Shown here one piece after another: positions 23,475 to 33,366 of a stretch of DNA of 64,000 nt. Made by a program: the position numbers and the translations under genes. The notes below the pieces were generated by a model, which saw only the letters and a program-made list of their open reading frames with translations, did not search any database and was not told the DNA's origin. Within the stretch, counting starts at the first letter, position 1; each line of letters begins with the position of its first letter. The stretch comes from Litsea cubeba (lineage: Eukaryota; Streptophyta; Magnoliopsida; Laurales; Lauraceae). The DNA lies in NCBI GenBank assembly GCA_012931725.1, contig CM022945.1, forward strand, positions 103,942,432 through 104,006,431, written 5' to 3'.

Positions 23475-24060
23475 TTCAAAATAAATACCGAAAGTCCAGC
23501 AAGCATTCCTTTTTTTTTTTAGACGTAGGTAGGTAATGCCAAAGGCGTTGTAAGGAAGTATATAAAGATTTCAAAAAAGGCTGATCCTTCCCCGTCCCCA
23601 TTTTACGTTCTTCTATAAAACTTTTCATCCTCACTCTCACACGCGTCGATCAATTTCAAAAGAAAGCCCAAAAAAAAAAAAACAAATGCGACGAGACGAG
23701 GGAGCCAGGGGGACAACTCAATCATAGAATTAGACTCTTAGACATGTGGGACATGTGAGGGGAACACAATCTTAGACTTTTTTTTTTTTTTTTTTATACT
23801 TGTGCTGAAGTCCAAGTCTTTCTTTAATGTAAACCTTATCCTCATGCCATTCATTTATGATTATTTTACTTTGACTATAATCTACGTCTTCTTGGTAACT
23901 GTAAAATAAGAACTCGGCCCAATGAATTGATGCAGCTGTTATAATGTCCATTCAAATTTCAATTTTAATTGTAATCGACAGATCATTGTAAAACAAATTG
24001 AGCACATTGCAGGGAAGTTTCTCAAGTTTTATAAATGCCATTGTCACCCTAGCATTTTTC
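23475..24060. other. Spacer and upstream unit of gene copy 2
   Basis: 23510-23580 duplicates the MITE's flank. From about 23740 it matches, inverted, the sequence upstream of the copies at 19440 and 53760. No gene. Confidence 0.5.
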
Positions 24061-24068
24061 TATATAAA
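24061..24068 (+). promoter_or_regulatory. TATA box of copy 2
   Basis: TATATAAA, 79 bp upstream of the micro-exon ATG, at the conserved position. Confidence 0.65.
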
Positions 24069-24146
24069 TTGGATCGGAGGCCTTCTGATCTATAAGCCCG
24101 CTTCTAACTTCTCAATCACAACTTCAAGACCACGTATTTATAAATA

Positions 24147-24865
24147 ATGAATTACCAAGTATCCTTCTCTCCTTTTCTCTCCCAAGTCCATATTCAATGA
24201 TAGTGCAATTAAGTGGGGATATTTGGACATAAAAGAAATCCAAAACATCCCCTACGCACTAATGGTTTTAATTAATGGTTCTGGATTCCAAAAGCAATGT
24301 CCACAATTTTCAGCTCTCTCAAATGTACCAAGAAAAAAAAAAGCATGTAAAATAGATTTCATTCACCATCTTTTAGTCCTAAACCCATAAAAATGATGAA
24401 TGGATCGACTTATGCCTCAATGGCGAACCTGATTAGTAGATTTGGCTGATTGATGATAAATGGACCCATTTATATACCATGAAGTTCCTTTTTTCCATGA
24501 GCCAAGAACAAAGTTTTTTTTACTATCAATTGGGTGACACCTTTTTTATGGATTCATATTGCAAGTACCTAACCGTTTTATGGCTGATGCTGCAGGGCAA
24601 TACCCAGTATGGTGCGGGAGGGAACAACCCACAGGTCCAAGGGAATATCAGTGCAGGTACTGGAGGTAACGTCAATTTGGGACTTTAAGGAAATGGTGGA
24701 GCAAACGTCAATGTGGGAACTCAAGGATATTGTGGAGGTAATGTCAATTCAAGAAATCAAGTAATTGGTGGAGGCAACATCAATATAGGAACTCAAGGAT
24801 ATGGTGGAGGTAATGTCAATACCGGATATCAAGGATATGGTGGTGGTGCCTGGAGTCAGAAATGA
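24147..24865 (+). pseudogene. Gly/Asn-rich micro-exon gene, copy 2 (premature stop)
   Basis: Exon 1 is 24147-24158 (Met-Asn-Tyr-Gln, then GT). The intron is 24159-24595, ending TGCAG. Exon 2 is 24596-24865 and is one uninterrupted frame except for TAA at 24686-24688. Copy 1 has CAA (Gln) at this codon, so one C-to-T change truncates the protein after 30 exon-2 residues. After the stop the frame continues through four further 12-residue repeats to the normal Trp-Ser-Gln-Lys end and TGA. Poly(A) signal AATAAA lies at 25073-25078. Either a recent pseudogene or a gene for a 34-residue product; function unknown. Confidence 0.7.
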
Positions 24866-25072
24866 AAAATATATCACCACTGAATCAGAATGTTGTTCCA
24901 ATTATCCATGTTTCATGTGTGTCTTATTTAATGTTTAAGCTTTGTCTACTATCAACTAAGTCCGGTTACTACAAGTGATCATATAGGACAATAATAAAGA
25001 AGATATTTATCAAAATTATTTATGTATTTTGTGGATTCCAAATGGCCATTGTGTAATGCCCGCTTGCTTACT

Positions 25073-25078
25073 AATAAA
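25073..25078 (+). terminator. Poly(A) signal of copy 2
   Basis: AATAAA in the context CTTGCTTACTAATAAAAG, which is repeated exactly downstream of the intact copy at 56216. Confidence 0.6.
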
Positions 25079-25084
25079 AGTTTG

Positions 25085-25656
25085 TGTTACATATATGACT
25101 TATGATTGATTTAAAAGGCCAAACTTAGGTCAATGCCCGGCTAATTTATGTCTCATCCTCCTCATGGCAAAGGGTGCATGAAGGAGAGATATCAATGCTG
25201 AGTTTTACACATGCTTCGGGAGTGGGATTGGGTTGGGATTTTCGTCCCAACAACGACTTGGAATTCCTGGCAAGGGATAGGATTTACAATGCCATTGTGA
25301 CACACTCACACAACACGTCCTTTGTGTCCACTTGGAAAAATTGGAAAGGTCACTTTTAAGAGACAGTAAAAAAAAGAGGAGTCTTATCAAAAGATACAAA
25401 ATTTCAAAATACACTTTCTTGACATTTTGTAATTTTATGAGATGTGAAGGAGTGTTTTTGACTTTTTGGATAAAAGGAATATGCCTTTTTTTCTTTTAAT
25501 GGAACAAGATATTGACTTTTGGACTTTTTAAAAAAAGAATAGGTAATTTTTGAAATTCTATACTTTTTTATTAAGCCTCTCTTATTTTCTTGTCTTTCCA
25601 AAGTGATTCTTCACTTTGAATCCATTTTACATGTGAACTTCCAAGCGGGTCTAGGC
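25085..25656. repeat. Spacer; second half is a paralogue of 50460-50920
   Basis: From about 25340 the sequence matches 50460-50920 in the same order (TCTTATCAAAAGATACAAAA, then CTTCACTTTGAATC, then AAGTGAACTTCCAA). It is interrupted by the hAT at 25657 and resumes at 30204. No gene. Confidence 0.7.
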
Positions 25657-26329
25657 TAGAGGTATCAATGCCCGGCTTGAGCCCGTGTTGGGCCGCGTGA
25701 TAAATTACGGGTCGTGCCGGGCCGGGCCCAAAAGTTTTGGGGGCCGCCCAGCACGGCCCTGGTCGTGTCGGGCCTGGGCCATGCCGCCCGCGGGCGGCCC
25801 ATGTTTTTTTTATTTTTTGAGTTTTTTAAATTCTTGGACTTGGACCATTTTCATTAAAATTAAAAAAAGATTAAAAGAGATAAACAAGTAGAATAATACT
25901 AATGATGTTTTGAAAAAAAAAATACATCAAATAAATTGTATTTTCTTGAAATTTAAGTTATAAAAGTTCAAAAAAATTACAAATTTGAAGTTTGAACTTG
26001 GATCAATATATATAATGAAATTCAAACCTTCTGATAAATGAAAAAAGAATTACAACTTTAAAAACCTATGATACATTTTAAAAAATAAATTACAACTTTA
26101 AAAACATATGATACATTCTAAAAAATAAATTACAACTTTAAAAAACTCTATTATACATTCTAAAAAATAAATTACAAGTATAAAAAGCCTATTATACATT
26201 CTAAAAAAAACTATACTAGGATATCTCTAAATGGTGCTATCTCGTCTTCTATCGCGTAATGATCATTATCGAGGTATTGTTCCCTATCCTGTGCTTGGTA
26301 CCAATCCCGCAAATGCAGGTCTCAAGCGG

Positions 26330-29300
26330 TTTTTTCTTGAAGCGTAGTCCTCCTGAGGTCAAATAAGGCGCCACTTGCACTAAATGCCTGTTGTTATGCA
26401 ACTGTGGATGTTGCAGGTAATTTTTAATATATCACGGGCTATGGCGGAAAAGCATGCCCGGAAAACTTATTTTGAATGATTTCCACCATGCCAAAATATC
26501 AAAATCATCTTCATCATCATCTAATGTAACAAGATAGCTCCTCAAGTACAGTGCAATATCAATTAAGGGGGTGTTTGGAAACAAGATTTTTAAGTTATTT
26601 GTTATATTTATATACTAGTTTAGAATGTACTCGACTAACCTAAAAAGGAGGTGTTGGATAACTTAGAAAATATCTTACAATATCCCACTTTCTTCCAAAA
26701 CCCTTCATATTACATTATTCAAGGATATGCTGTATAAAGTAATCTTTAAAAAATCTTTTTTAACTACAAATGGAGAGTTTGAGTAAAAACCATATAATAG
26801 ATCATGAGCAACCATTAATTATAATGGCCCACTATAAGTTTTAACATTTATGGGTCCCACTATTAGATTGGCCCCACAGTGCTTACAAATTTAATGTGCG
26901 GTCCTATAGCCATATCACGACTACATAACCCTTATTAATTATCAATATTAGGTGGGTCATACAAATGTCACGCTCGGGGCTTTCATTGTGATTACCAACA
27001 ATTAGGTGGGTCCCATACTATCAAAATCAGCCAGCTCCCATGATTACCAAGATTGAATTGTATGATTGTAATTATCAGTTTGCCATCGGTCCCACTATTT
27101 GATAGCTCTCCTACCGTTAATATGACCACAGCATCAAATGGGTCCCACAATGATTTCTCATAAAAAAGCTCAATATGGCCATTTGTGATAATCACCATTA
27201 GATGTATATAGTATAGCTAACAGCGTTAGGTGGACCCACCTTAATTAAATAACATTGCTTGGATCTCATGATTTATCTCATGATTTAATTTAATCTTATA
27301 TTTCTTTTTCCAATAGATGGGTCCTACCATGATTATTAACACATGTGAGTACTAATTAGTGGGTCCTATATTGGGTTAATTGATTATATTCTCTTCATTT
27401 CTTTTTTGGTACATCATCTTGTGAGTTTTTTATAAATTGTCAAATGCTTCAAAGGGCTATTAAAATCTGTAAAGATTGCCAAACACCATAAGTGACACAA
27501 TATAATAATATGACACTATTTTATTCTATGATAATGAAATCTTACAATATTTAAACTTGTTGATATATATTATGCACTTATCCAAACACACCCTAAGGTT
27601 GTAAGATCCTCCGGAAGAAGATGAGTTACTTCCTTGAGATTTCCTCATAATACTCCAAATGACTTTCTTTTTTCCTTTATGTACTTGGGGAGGGCCGGTT
27701 GGGACTGTGGGTGCTATGGATCTACCTAATCGGGTAGCATATTTCAAAAAAGTATTTCTAAATTTGTCTTAATTGTTGCTATGTCATTTATATTAGTTGT
27801 ATTCATATAGGGTTTATTTTATTAAGAAGGGTCTCTACACCCTGTAATTTCAATCTAGGGTCTAACACAGCAGCTATACAAAATGTTAAAGGAGCTAATC
27901 TCCAATATTCTGAAAACTTTTCCTCCATTTGCACACACATAACTTGGAAATATTGAAAATCTCTATACTTTTTTTAAAAGTAAGACTTATTTCATAAAAA
28001 TGGGCTAAAGCTTGATTTGATGTGAGATAATATGCCCCGGAAAAAAACAATGTTGCATCATGAAAAACTTCTAAAAAATCTCTTATTATCTCAAGAAGGG
28101 TCCATTTATCATCACTTATAAAAATATTTTCACGCTCCGAATAAAGTTGACAATATTGATTTAGTGCCATTTTATAGGCACATGATTCTTTTAATATTTT
28201 ATAGGTAAAATTCCATATATGCTTTACATCCTATGATATTTTCTTTGGTCTTAGATTCAGATTTACACATACGTCCCTCCACCATTGTTTTTGTGAAGGA
28301 GAACAAAAAATGTATCCTACAATCCATTTACTAGTCTCTAAATCAGCTCTAATTAATTTCACCCCTACTTGTACGATAAGATTTATGACGTGGCATGCAC
28401 ACCTGTTGTCAAATAGATCTCCATTTAAATCAAGTTAAATCGATTGTTTTAATAAATCTGCTGCAACGTTGTTAGTGCTTGCATTATCTAAAGTTATAGA
28501 AATTATTTTATTTTTAATTTTATATTCTCTAAGTTTTTCAAGGATGGTGGACCCTATCCTAGCACTAGTGTGTGGGAGTTCTAACATAGAAAATGATATC
28601 ATTCTTTTCTGCATCACCCAATCACTATCAATATAATATGATGTGATTACAATGTACCCCAGATTTTATTTAGAGGTCCATAAATCTGAAGTTAAAGCCA
28701 CTTTTCCAGGTATATTTATAAAAATATTTTTTAAATTTTCTTTTTCTTTGAAAAAAGTCTTTATTGCATCACTTCTAGCAGTATTTCTAGATATTAATTT
28801 TTTGTCATCTAGGATAAAAGGCAGACCTCAAAAATCTTTTAAAACATCGTTCTTCGGAAAGTATAAATGGTGACTGACTACTTATTATATACTTAATAAG
28901 TTGATATCTAGCATTATTAGGATCATAGTTGGAAACTCCTAAACCACCAGATGAATTTGTTTGAGAAAGCTGGGTTTGAATCATCCCACCTCTCTGTCCC
29001 CCATAGTTAGTGGAGGCTGTTTGTTTTTTCAAATGGGCTTTCATATGTCTACTAAGGTGGCCAATGCCGTTTGATGGTTTGGCACTGGGGAGATGTTTGC
29101 AATATTTACATTGTGCCTTCTCCTTTGTTCCTCCTTTGGGACATGGGACAGTAACTTTAGCAAAATGAGCCTATAAAGGAGAAGTCAATCTTGTTTTTCT
29201 CTTCTTTTGGATTATAGAATGTTGGGGATTATTGCTTTCTATTTCTGTCCCTTGGTCTTGATCTAAATTAATAAATCCAGGATCTTCCTCATTTAGAGAG

Positions 29301-29341
29301 AAGTCAAGGTTGAAAGGTTGTGATGGTCCTGTCATCTTTCT
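26330..29341 (-). pseudogene. hAT transposase with BED zinc finger (broken)
   Basis: Order on the minus strand: Met near 29335; a BED finger around 29160-29040 with CKYC and the HLSRHMKAHLKK segment; a linker containing YDPNNARY; a catalytic-domain stretch at 28617-28435 with FDNAS-like ITLDNASTN; a segment at 28170-27895 containing LEVFHDATLFFSG; and a C-terminal hATC dimerisation region around 26566-26450 with FDILAWWK. A TAG at 29171-29173 replaces the conserved Trp that normally opens the BED finger. Further stops, frameshifts and the MITE at 26567-27593 disable it. It would have bound and cut the element ends in the nucleus. Confidence 0.75.
26567..27593. mobile_element. Harbinger/Tourist-like insertion inside the hAT
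   Basis: Ends GGGGGTGTTTGGA and (reverse complement) GGGTGTGTTTGGA are flanked by TAA on both sides (26564-26566, 27594-27596). It is 1,027 bp with no coding capacity. On the minus strand the transposase frame continues directly from ACAACC through the single TAA site into the hATC domain, so it inserted in the coding region and is younger than the hAT. Confidence 0.75.
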
Positions 29342-30203
29342 AAATAAAATATTAAAAAAAACCAAATAAATAATTATATATAATGTGTTTTTTGTGATAA
29401 TTTATATAAGAAATGGGAGAAGATGAGACTTAATATATAATATTACTATGTATATTATTACTAAATAAAACTCAAAATTAAAGATAATAAATACCTTTAT
29501 AAGAGAGGAGAGAGCTAATGGAGAAGTCCTTCCTATTTGAATCCTCCACTTTAGAGAAGTCACCCTCACTTCTTATAAAACTTTGTAGAGAGAGCTTAGA
29601 CACTTTAGAATGAGACTTAAGAGAGCTTAGAGCTTTAGAGGGAGTAAGGGAGATGAGAGAGTAGAGAATAGATGTGTAGAGAAATGAGAGGAATGAAGGC
29701 TATTTATAGAATTTCTAAGTGATAAAATGACATAAAATACCCCCTCATATGACTATTTTGTAGCAGTTAGGGGGTATAATGGTAAAGAATGATCAAAAGA
29801 CACTAATACCCCCCCCCCCCATTTGACCGTTTATAGCTGTTGGGGGGGGGGGGGGGGGGTTAAAAATATAAGAAATACAAATATGGCCATTTTTTGGGAG
29901 GTGGGGGGGATTTTAAAAAAAAAAAAGCCGTTGGACACGGGCCGGGGCCGGGCTTCGGGCCGTACCGTGCCACCCGCGGGCTCCAAGGCCCATGCCCGGC
30001 ACGGTTTTGAAGCTGGGTCGGGCCAGGCCGTGCCGCGGGCCTAGAAGGATGGGCCCAGCACGACCCAGATTTCAACACGGGCCAGGCCGGGCCGCCTATT
30101 GACCAAGTCAACAGGCCCAAGCACGGCCTAGGCATGGGATTTTCAGGCCGTTTTCGGGCTGGGCTTGGGCGGCCCGGCCCGGATTGACACCTCTAGTGTA
30201 GGT

Positions 30204-30407
30204 CGTTTGTGCAAGGGGGTTTACCGTTCAAAGGGAAGGAGAAAAAGCGGATTTTCCTGCACCTGCGTCAGTGATGTTTGGTACGGCAAGTAATTGATAG
30301 ACGAAAGTGCCCAATTTCCGTGACAGGTATCCGGAGTTCCTGTCAGGGGTGGTGGAAAAAACAGATGCATTTTCTCTTTCACCGCGTTTACCAAATGCAC
30401 CCTTTAG
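30204..30407. repeat. Continuation of the 50460-51120 paralogue
   Basis: It resumes the paralogy interrupted by the hAT: AAGTGCCCAA, TTTCCGTGACAGG and AAACAGATGCATTTTCTC have equivalents at about 51005-51095. Confidence 0.65.
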
Positions 30408-30721
30408 GGCTCGTTTGTTAATTTCAATAGTGTAGTGAAGGTGATGTATATGTCACATGAATGCTTTTTATGGGTGAAAAAGTGAAATAAAAAAAAATGA
30501 ATAAAATATAAGTGGGTTATTATGATATTTTATTTTTAGTTATTTGTTATGGAATATTTTTGACTTTTTGTATGGGGAAATGTAGTTTTTTTGTGTTTTA
30601 GTGAGTAAATGCAGTTGCTTTTTGACTTTTTGTTGAAAAAGATAGAGGGAGTTTTGGTAAAAAGTGTTTTTGATGTGATGTTTAACTTGACAACTTTAGA
30701 GGTAAAATTAACAAACGGGCA
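30408..30721. mobile_element. Small Harbinger-like MITE, 314 bp
   Basis: Ends GGCTCGTTTGTTAATTT and (reverse complement) TGCCCGTTTGTTAATTT are flanked by TAG at 30405-30407 and 30722-30724. Its ends resemble those of the element at 20690-22670. Confidence 0.55.
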
Positions 30722-30935
30722 TAGAAAAATAGTCCATGGAAACTTGAATACGCAACAAGAAAAAAAAAAGACTTAAAAAAAGCAGCAAAAGCAGTAAAGG
30801 TCAAAGATTTAGATCTATATTTAATTGAGGTCTGGGTTTAGGTCAACTTTCGGATCCATTTTTAAATCCAGCATGGAGTACCCTCCCAAAAAAATCTTTA
30901 AATGATCAGTATAATTACCGAATAAAATCAACTAA

Positions 30936-31070
30936 TTAAGAAATATAAGGATAATTAGCATTGTTCCCCCCTTGGACCGGTGGGTTGTAGTTGCCCTCAC
31001 CAGTCTGGACATTTTTGGTCGTGTTATTAGGCTGGGGGTGGTGGCGACTTATCAGAGCTCCCAATACTAA
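30936..31070 (-). pseudogene. Gly/Asn-rich gene, copy 4 (exon 2 remnant)
   Basis: Minus-strand frame containing NVQTGEGNYNPPVQGG, similar to the NTQ..GGNNPQVQG start of exon 2 in other copies, then a divergent short end and TAA. The preceding intron end (ATTTATGGATTCAAATTGCAA) resembles other family introns. It is fused through a poly-T tract (31171-31186) to copy 3, so its own first exon and promoter are missing. The nearest relative is the remnant at 56755-56900. Confidence 0.55.
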
Positions 31071-31186
31071 ATTGCCCATAAAATAGTTGACGCAGTTGCA
31101 ATTTGAATCCATAAATAGGTGAGACCCACTTTGGCACTTCATAGTAGAATTTTATTTTCGTTTTCTCAGAAAAAAAAAAAAAAAAA

Positions 31187-32068
31187 GGACCCCCAAATTG
31201 ACGTTACCTCCGGTACCTGCACTAATATCCCCCTGAACCCGGGGGTTGTTCCCTCCCGCACCACGCTGGGTATTGCACTGAAACAGCAGCCATAAAATGG
31301 TTAGGTAGTTGCAAAAGAATCAATAAATATGTCAGACCCAAATGACAGTGGATGTTTTTTTTTCTTTGCCAAGAGGAAAAAGGAACTTCATGGCATGTAA
31401 ATGGGACCCATCTACCATTAGTCAGCCAAATCTACTAATCAGGTTCGCCGTGGCGGCAAAACTCGATCCATGCATCATTTTTATGGCTTTTGGACATAAG
31501 GATGGTGAATGAAAACTATTCTCCATGCTTTTTTTCTCTTGGTATTATGAGAGAGCTAAAAATTGTGAACATTGATTTTGGGATCCAAAACCATAGGGGA
31601 TGTTTTGGATTACTTTTACGTCCAAACACCCCTACCTTTTTTTTTGCTTAAAGGGTAATTGTATTGAAAAAGGAAAAGGGAGAAAACAGGGGAAGAATTT
31701 ACAAGGGTCAAAGAGGACCCCCACAAGGGTCAAAGAGGACCCCCACATATAGGCAGAAAAGCACAAGAAGGCCAAAAAGAGAAGAGAAAGAAGAACATAC
31801 TATAGAGCATCCGTGACTAAAAAATTGGCTAATTGCAATGAGCTGAGGGCTGCCAAAGGATTTCTTAATTTTCTTCAGAGAGAAGGAAATATCACTATAC
31901 CATAAATGGAAAATTGGATATTCTTGCAGGTGCAAAATGATGAGATTGAGAGGGGTGTTTTGAGCCTAAAAAATGGACTTGTTTCTTGAGCACCCCTACC
32001 TAATTGCACTATCATTGAATATAGACTTGAGAGACTAAAGGAGAGAAGGATACCTGGTAATGACTCAT
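31187..32068 (-). pseudogene. Gly/Asn-rich micro-exon gene, copy 3 (truncated)
   Basis: Exon 1 is 32068-32054 (Met-Ser-His-Tyr-Gln, then GT). Exon 2 starts at 31277 after CAG with Cys-Asn-Thr-Gln and stays in frame for about 29 codons (to about 31187), where a poly-T tract interrupts it. The intron is enlarged by a LINE tail at 31637-31990. The TATA site is degraded to TATGTAAA near 32147. The upstream region is interrupted at 32386 by the copia array. Not functional. Confidence 0.65.
31637..31990 (-). mobile_element. LINE 3' tail insertion in the intron of copy 3
   Basis: The 354-bp insert is flanked by a perfect 10-bp duplication CACCCCTACC (31627-31636 and 31991-32000). It starts on the plus strand with a T run, i.e. 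a poly(A) tail on the minus strand, and contains AATACAATTACCCTTTAAGC. The insert-free sequence survives near 19200 in copy 1. A 21-bp motif with CAAGGGTCAAAGAGGACCCC is tandemly repeated at 31703-31746. Confidence 0.8.
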
Positions 32069-32385
32069 AATTTATAAGTGGTCTTGAAGTTGTAATTGAG
32101 AAGTTAAAAAGCTGGCTTGTAGATCATAAGGCCTCCTATCCAATTTACATAGAAACATGCTAGGGAGACAATGGGAATTATAGAACTTGAGAAACATCCC
32201 CGTAATCTGCTCAATTTTTTTTTTTTACAATTTGATTAGTCTCCCAGCATTTCTCATGTCTATGGACATCAATGATCTGTCAATAACAATTAAAATTAAA
32301 ACTTGAATGGATATCATAATCGCTGCATCAATTGACTTCTTATTTTACAGTTACCAAAAAGTCGCAAAGTAGAGTCAAGAAAAAT

Positions 32386-33308
32386 TGTTAGGATTCTAGT
32401 TGTTGGCTAATTCATTGGTTATGGACAAAACTGGGTTCTTTAACAATTGTATTTTAATTAGAATGGATTGCTCGGATTAAGGAATCAGTGAAGAACTCTA
32501 TCACAGGAAAAGATGAACTCAAAGTCTCCTCTCAAGAAAACTTTCCTGACAGAGTTCGCTCGAGCGAACCTCAAGTTTGCTCGAGCGAACCCAAGACAGT
32601 AGCTTGTGCGCTCGAGCTTCTCCCTGCCTTCGCTCGACCCATCTAATACAGCAAAGAGGTCGCTCGAGCGAACCTCAAGTTCGCTCGAGCGAACCTGGGC
32701 GAATGTTGAAGATCCCATCCGGAAACTACTTCCTATTTTCTATCAAGAGCACTATTCTATTTCAATCACACTAGAACTCTTGAGGCTCGTTTTTAGGCTT
32801 ATATATAGCCTTTATCTCTCTATTCCAAAGTACTTCTCATCAATACAACTCAGCTGAGAAGATTCTGAGAGATCCATCATCCATCCAAGGCTTCTAATTG
32901 CTGTGCTGAAGATCAAGCTTTGGTTCTGTTTCCATACTACTCTCTTGAAGTAGAGAATCCTTGAAGATGACTTCGAGGAGTTTGTTCAAGCACGGTTGAA
33001 GGTGAACGACGAGCTGTCGACAAGATTCGAGCAGTCCTTAGGTTGAGTTACTAACTGGGAAGGGTTGTAAGTGTCTCTTGTAACTTTTGGTTTACAATAG
33101 TGCTTGGTTGTCTGTTGGCCTAGACAGTAAAGCCCGTGGTTTTTCCCGAGTAGGGTTTTCCACGTACAAAATCCTGAGTCCTTCTTGCTGTGTGTTTGTT
33201 TGCTTTTAATTGGATTTATGATTAATTATTAGTTTAATCACTTGTGGATTGATAACTAATAGAGATCTGGTGATTGGGACCTCAGCCTGTATTAAGGTAG
33301 GTTTTTCA
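32386..33308 (+). repeat. LTR 1 (923 bp)
   Basis: TGTTAGGATT to GTTTTTCA. Palindromes GTTCGCTCGAGCGAAC lie at 32554-32569 and 32679-32694, with near copies at 32575-32590 and 32659-32673. TATATATAG lies at 32800-32807, followed by a leader-like region. Confidence 0.9.
32800..32807 (+). promoter_or_regulatory. LTR TATA box
   Basis: TATATATA in GGCTTATATATAGCC, about 110 bp after the last palindrome and present in all three LTRs. Likely core promoter of the element. Confidence 0.6.
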
Positions 33309-33310
33309 AT

Positions 33311-33325
33311 TGGTATCAGAGCAGG
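33311..33325 (+). other. Initiator-Met tRNA primer-binding site
   Basis: TGGTATCAGAGC directly follows the LTR end CA with two bases between. It is complementary to the 3' end of plant initiator-Met tRNA. The second unit has the same site at 40469. Confidence 0.85.
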
Positions 33326-33366
33326 TTGCACTAATCTATTGTGTGATCTATTTTCACTAATCTCTA

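Larger units (their letters stand above)
25657..30195 (-). mobile_element. hAT transposon (Ac/Tag1 type), 4.5 kb
   Basis: Ends are TAGAGGTATCAATGCCCGG on the left and, reverse-complemented, TAGAGGTGTCAATCCGGGCC on the right. The flanking 8-bp duplication is decayed: GTCTAGGC at 25649-25656 and GTGTAGGT at 30196-30203 (6 of 8 match). The GC-rich subterminal regions consist of GGCCCGGCC-type words. The paralogous empty site near 50915-50930 supports the boundaries. The transposase is on the minus strand and dead. A 12-C run (29809-29820) and an 18-G run (29842-29859) lie 21 bp apart near the right end. Confidence 0.85.

Noticed and set aside
29823..30135. Overlapping long frames on both strands rich in Gly, Pro and Arg
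   Set aside because: They are translations of GC-rich hAT subterminal repeats and a G run.
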